Below, one piece after another: positions 15,801 through 17,322 of a stretch of DNA of 17,322 nucleotides. Numbering within the stretch: the stretch's first letter is position 1; each line of letters opens with the position of its first letter. Origin of the DNA: GCA-002282575 sp964493995 (GTDB lineage Bacteria; Pseudomonadota; Gammaproteobacteria; Thiomicrospirales; Thiomicrospiraceae); assembly GCA_964493995.1 (NCBI GenBank), contig CAZBQD010000044.1, forward strand, positions 1 through 17,322. The letters run 5' to 3'. Below the pieces are notes generated by a model, which saw only the letters and a program-made list of their open reading frames with translations, did not search any database and was not told where the DNA came from. The translations under genes were made by a program, and so were the position numbers.

Positions 15801-15869
15801 GGGATTGTGGTTTCTACCCTGTTGACGCTTTTCACCTTGCCGTTACTTTATCGGCTAACCAGTCGGTGA
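12810..15869 (+). CDS. RND multidrug-type efflux pump, inner-membrane permease
   Basis: A 1019-residue RND (AcrB-superfamily) proton-driven exporter with the usual duplicated layout: TM1 near the N-terminus, a large periplasmic loop (about 32-330), TM2-6 (about 335-480), TM7 (about 525-545), a second periplasmic loop, and TM8-12 at the end. TM4 carries the proton-relay Asp pair D399-D400 in GMLVDDAVVVVEAM, typical of hydrophobe/amphiphile exporters and not the heavy-metal HME class. The TM10 region reads ALSGIAVNAAIVLIAAAND: the AcrB relay Lys940 position is Val, and the VNN...D pattern common in other members is changed to VNA...A. It is coupled to the adaptor gene by a 4-nt overlap. No TolC-type channel gene follows, so the pump probably uses a channel encoded elsewhere. 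Substrate cannot be predicted. Confidence 0.96.
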   Translation: MILRALMGNSVLANLVFVLVLALGIMSYQLMPRQQDPTVNFNWIIIVTNLPGASAEDMESRVTQPLEDALRKVSDVKFMTSTSRVGVSNILVRFRDLDDRLFDKRVNDLRREIQNKRNELPQDIVEPVILEITSANAFPAASIVLKGQANDELLRSTGYMLRKELERLSGVDRVDTLGLDDPELQVALDMNALANHQLTVASVANAISAQWQDVAAGKLLIGGQQWLLRHIGQSIEPEALSRLIISRAQGEVRLGDIAQVYRSRKDAAQVVSFNGDPAIMMAVMKKEAANTLQLVERLSAFLAEFNEQHRSTGLTAVLADDQTLATRSAISTMESNALQGLILVLLVSWLFLGWRVGVLVALGIPFSLAGAFIVLYVTGETLNLTVLLGVIIALGMLVDDAVVVVEAMTWRIRQGMSSLEAAQVAIAEVGWPVLAAVLTTVAAFLPLMLLPGILGDFMRVVPLVVTIALLVSLIEAFWMMPVHTHLLYQHRQHQPSRSEQRRAHYLLKLQNGYGRLLVKSFRHPLLTLGLLGLSFASAVWLVVSDRITTNFFATDPVQAFYVNVEMPAGTPLAQTLSTTLVVEQLTRRWLHEGETRAIVSYAGQMFTETEPRLGDVYGQIFVSLAEPTEQRRSVDAILAELNEALVDAPKVAKVSLLRLSNGPPSSKPVSIKVRGDDYGQIRAASQALMQLMQGISGVMNISDDAALGSQQLITRLNVDAIEKSGLSVSDVVRSLRILSDGEILAQLTDQGQKVELRLRSQSQQVADLMTWQAIPLATPSGKVIPLGALVDIDIKTGFASLRHHNYRRAITVEADLDKAVIDTLQANRAIAQAWLAVAADYPEISLDFSGELDDLNESLASMGMLFLLGIGLMYLILGAQFKSYWQPLLILVSVPMAFTGVAYGLWLNDIALSLYTLYGVIALSGIAVNAAIVLIAAANDRRRMGMSVLHASVYAARRRLVPILITSTTTIAGLIGLALGVGGFSLIFGPVATAIVWGIVVSTLLTLFTLPLLYRLTSR

Positions 15870-15894
15870 TGGGGAGGCTGAATAAAGCCTAGTG

Positions 15895-16182
15895 CTAAAC
15901 CATCCGAATTTCTAGGCTTTTACCCAAAGCGGCAGCATATTTTTGCAAGGTCGCAATAGAAGGTGACATTTTGCCCGTTGCTAAGGCGCGCTCTAAACGC
16001 GCTACAGCCGAGGCTTGCGTGCCCATTTTTTCAGCAATTTGCGCTTGCGTCATACCCACTTCTCGGCGTGCTTTTAGCAACATGTCGAGCATTGGCATTT
16101 CTTCGCGTTCGATGCGGTCGTATTCGGATTTCACCAAGGGATTGCTCAATGCCTGAGCAACTAACTCTGCGTGACTAAGCAT
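15895..16182 (-). CDS. higA: HigA-like XRE-family antitoxin
   Basis: A 95-residue protein with a C-terminal XRE/Cro HTH (about 33-92: LLKARREVGMTQAQIAEKMGTQASAVARLE then PSIATLQKYAAALGKSLEIR), the arrangement seen in antitoxins paired with HigB/Gp49-type toxins. The N-terminal part (SHAELVAQALSNPLVKSEYDRIEREEMPML) probably holds the toxin-binding segment. The gene lies downstream of and overlaps the toxin gene by 8 nt, the reversed toxin-first order characteristic of higBA. A strong AAGGAG ribosome site precedes its ATG, in contrast to the toxin's poor one, which would favour antitoxin excess. Its 3' end lies 25 bp from the convergent RND pump gene. Confidence 0.9.
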   Translation of the reverse strand: MLSHAELVAQALSNPLVKSEYDRIEREEMPMLDMLLKARREVGMTQAQIAEKMGTQASAVARLERALATGKMSPSIATLQKYAAALGKSLEIRMV

Positions 16183-16501
16183 TTTTTATCTCCTTTAAGC
16201 GCTGCAAAGCTGTGTTCAATTCTTGTGATGGTGTTTTTTGTGTTTTTTTAACAAAGCTATGAAGCATCACAATGCGTTGTCCGATCAAAGTACAGTAAAA
16301 AACACGTCCAATACCTTCACTTGATTTCAATCTCAACTCAAACAAACCACCTCCAAATGCTTTGGTATGAGGTTCGCCCAAATTCGAACCGACCATCAAC
16401 ATTCGCTTTGTTAAGCTGAGATAGCGTGCCAAAAGAGTTGGCGGCAAATTCAAAATATCTGCCTGAACCGCTTCGTTGTAGTAAGTTATGCTGTAATTCA
16501 T
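16175..16501 (-). CDS. higB: HigB/Gp49-family (RelE-like) toxin
   Basis: A 108-residue member of the phage-derived Gp49-like/HigB family within the RelE superfamily, ribosome-dependent mRNA endonucleases. Diagnostic features are AFGGGLFELRLKSSEGIGRVFYCTLIGQRIVMLHSFVKKTQKTPSQELNTALQRLKEI, with the central ELR...RVFY strand and the FVKKTQKTP...A segment near the C-terminus (positions about 49-105). The ATG at 16501 has no Shine-Dalgarno; an AT-rich promoter-like stretch lies directly against it, so the message may be leaderless or poorly translated. Its 3' end overlaps higA by 8 nt. Confidence 0.9.
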   Translation of the reverse strand: MNYSITYYNEAVQADILNLPPTLLARYLSLTKRMLMVGSNLGEPHTKAFGGGLFELRLKSSEGIGRVFYCTLIGQRIVMLHSFVKKTQKTPSQELNTALQRLKEIKNA

Positions 16502-16512
16502 AGGATATATAA

Positions 16513-16526
16513 TAACATATTTGTTA
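16513..16526. promoter_or_regulatory. Candidate higBA operator (TAACA-TATT-TGTTA)
   Basis: A perfect 5-bp inverted repeat with a 4-bp centre lies 12 bp upstream of the higB ATG, next to TTATATAT. Antitoxins of this family usually repress their own promoter through such short palindromes. No good -35 hexamer could be assigned. Function is inferred from position and symmetry. Confidence 0.45.
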
Positions 16527-16528
16527 AG

Positions 16529-16591
16529 TTATGCCTCACTCCGCTCCTCATTCAGGCTCAATAAGCGCGCGAGGATTTCTGAATCGGGCAT
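16529..16591 (-). pseudogene. 20-codon remnant, possible C-terminus of a DNA methyltransferase
   Basis: A short minus-strand reading frame starts MPDSEILARLLSL and ends NEERSEA before TAA. The EILARLLxLNxER pattern resembles the C-terminal tail I associate with some restriction-modification methyltransferases. There is no room for a full gene. The frame continues upstream only to the TAG that ends the 107-residue hypothetical gene, which is in the same frame (PPD between). A decayed fragment fused behind an unrelated gene is one reading; chance similarity is another. Confidence 0.3.
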
Positions 16592-16600
16592 ATCGGGGGG

Positions 16601-16924
16601 CTATTTAGCCTTCCATTTTGCCAGTATGCGAATCTTGAGCTTATTAGCTAAGTTCTGATTACCCTTCGCGCTATCCTTAGCGATTCGTTCGGCATAGTTG
16701 TTCATATCGCTAACAGAGCGCCAAGATTTACCATCTTTGTTCATTGCCCAAGGGTTGGAAACGTCATTTTTATGCGTTGTGAGGTAATCTTCTGTCTCGT
16801 TTAATGTAAGCAGTTTATCTCTTTCTGTGCTCCGCCACCGACCATGCCAAATGCGTTTATCGTCGGCTTCTGACCTTGCGGTAGTAATGCCGTGGATGGG
16901 ATTTTTGCGCAGACTTCGGCTCAT
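16601..16924 (-). CDS. Small conserved-looking hypothetical protein (MSRSLRKNPIHG...)
   Basis: A basic 107-residue protein starting MSRSLRKNPIHGITTARSE, with DDKRIWHGRWRSTERDKL (about 20-37), NDVSNPWAMNKDGKSW (about 53-68) and a Lys-rich end KIRILAKWKAK. The SRSxRKxPIxGxTTxxSExxDK opening is one I recognise from small uncharacterised bacterial proteins, but no function is known. I chose ATG 16924 over the longer form from 16978 because GAGGA lies about 9 nt upstream and the MSRS opening is the one seen in relatives. The start sits inside the end of the YggL-like gene (68 nt overlap, different frame). A GGCTATTTAGCC palindrome covers its stop codon (16599-16610). No membrane segment or signal peptide. 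Confidence 0.7.
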   Translation of the reverse strand: MSRSLRKNPIHGITTARSEADDKRIWHGRWRSTERDKLLTLNETEDYLTTHKNDVSNPWAMNKDGKSWRSVSDMNNYAERIAKDSAKGNQNLANKLKIRILAKWKAK

Positions 16925-17282
16925 TATTATCATCCTCTTCATCATAACCATACCAGCCATCGACCAATTCACCGACACTGACGCTTTCGACCATCGGATG
17001 ATGATTGAACCACGTTAAAACTGCTTCTCTATCTTGTTCTGTTGGTGATAAGTTGGTGCTTTTATAACTGGCTTCAACGAGACCATTGGTTTCCTGTAAA
17101 GGAAAACTTCCACCGAATGCCCAAATACTGAGCAATCTCTCATCTGCCAAATCGAAAAATGCGTCAATAAAAACATCGTAATCTTCATGTGTTAAGGGCG
17201 GGTTAAAACTTGCCTTTACGCTAAAAATGCACTCCTGAAATTCGCCAATGCGGTGCTTTTTGCGTTGTCTGGAGTGGCTACA
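16857..17282 (-). CDS. YggL (DUF469) family protein with disrupted or non-canonical 5' end
   Basis: The open frame aligns with YggL/DUF469, small proteins associated with the 50S ribosome. It reads SRQRKKHRIGEFQECIFSV at the N-side (compare SRRLRKK..I.EFQELGFSV in E. coli YggL), then EDYDVFIDAFFDLADERLLSIWAFGG, and VLTWFNHHPMVESVSVGELVDGWYG. This homology reaches the extreme N-terminus, yet no in-frame ATG/GTG/TTG exists between TAG (17285-17283) and TTG 17150, which would cut off about 44 conserved residues. Removing one base (17280) would give GTG AGC CAC, a start reading MSHSRQRKK. An in-frame ATG at 17318 is blocked by the TAG. The C-terminus has about 28 extra charged residues past the usual family end and overlaps the next gene by 68 nt. 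Pseudogene, recent frameshift or sequence error are all possible. Confidence 0.65.
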   Translation of the reverse strand, partial: CSHSRQRKKHRIGEFQECIFSVKASFNPPLTHEDYDVFIDAFFDLADERLLSIWAFGGSFPLQETNGLVEASYKSTNLSPTEQDREAVLTWFNHHPMVESVSVGELVDGWYGYDEEDDNNEPKSAQKSHPRHYYRKVRSRR

Positions 17283-17322
17283 CTATTTCGTACAAGGATT
17301 AGTTAAACTAACCCGCATACGG

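Noticed and set aside
15875..15890. AGGCT-GAATAA-AGCCT hairpin after the RND pump considered as a terminator
   Set aside because: Only 5 bp of stem and no T-run on either strand. Too weak to call as a terminator.
16924..16978. Longer start (18 extra codons) for the MSRSLRK protein
   Set aside because: The upstream extension lies entirely in the YggL-like gene, while the downstream ATG has a GAGGA ribosome site and a family-like opening.
17299..17311. Palindrome TTAGTT-A-AACTAA near the window end, considered as an integron attC fragment
   Set aside because: The flanks do not match the RYYYAAC/GTTRRRY core sites and the partner half is outside the window, so no integron claim can be supported.

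Overview
The window looks like chromosomal DNA from a gammaproteobacterium. The gene complement points there: OxyR with RidA and RecG, a PpnN-type nucleosidase, a peroxiredoxin-glutaredoxin fusion, a Gor-type reductase, tandem GGDEF/EAL proteins, an RND pump and a YggL-family protein. Base composition is moderate and genes are tightly packed with many 1-8 nt overlaps. I cannot place it to genus. No rRNA, tRNA, CRISPR array or intact insertion sequence was seen.

Layout. 1-2495 (+): the 3' end of a GGDEF protein, then a membrane-anchored GGDEF-EAL protein whose start overlaps it by one base (TAATG). 2480-7804 (-): a compact five-gene run, in transcription order oxyR, ridA, recG, a VTT/DedA-like membrane protein and ppnN, with gaps of 14 nt or less or overlaps. 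Its last gene converges on the EAL gene with a 16 bp overlap. 7805-7855: a 51 bp divergent regulatory region. 7856-8742 (+): an unlisted 42-residue membrane micro-protein with two cysteines, coupled by TAATG to a CinA-N/molybdopterin-binding-domain protein. 8743-11720 (+): a peroxide-defence block of dps, a Prx5-glutaredoxin hybrid and gor, closed by a strong UUCG-loop terminator. 11737-15869 (+): a two-gene RND efflux operon (adaptor and pump) with no outer-membrane channel gene in the window. 15895-17322 (-): a small accessory patch with a HigBA-type toxin-antitoxin pair, a possible 20-codon gene remnant, a small hypothetical protein, and a YggL-family gene whose start is broken or non-canonical.

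How it fits together. The peroxide sensor, the iron-sequestering Dps, the GSH-dependent peroxidase and the reductase that regenerates GSH lie side by side, so electrons could pass NAD(P)H -> Gor -> GSH -> glutaredoxin domain -> peroxiredoxin domain -> peroxide. Two components carry unusual residues. The OxyR has Cys199 but Ile at the usual resolving-cysteine position 208. The Gor lacks the NADPH-phosphate-binding arginines and carries substitutions close to those known to convert E. coli glutathione reductase to NADH use. These two variants, the Cys-containing micro-protein between oxyR and the block, and a Dps ferroxidase-ligand change are the observations most worth follow-up.
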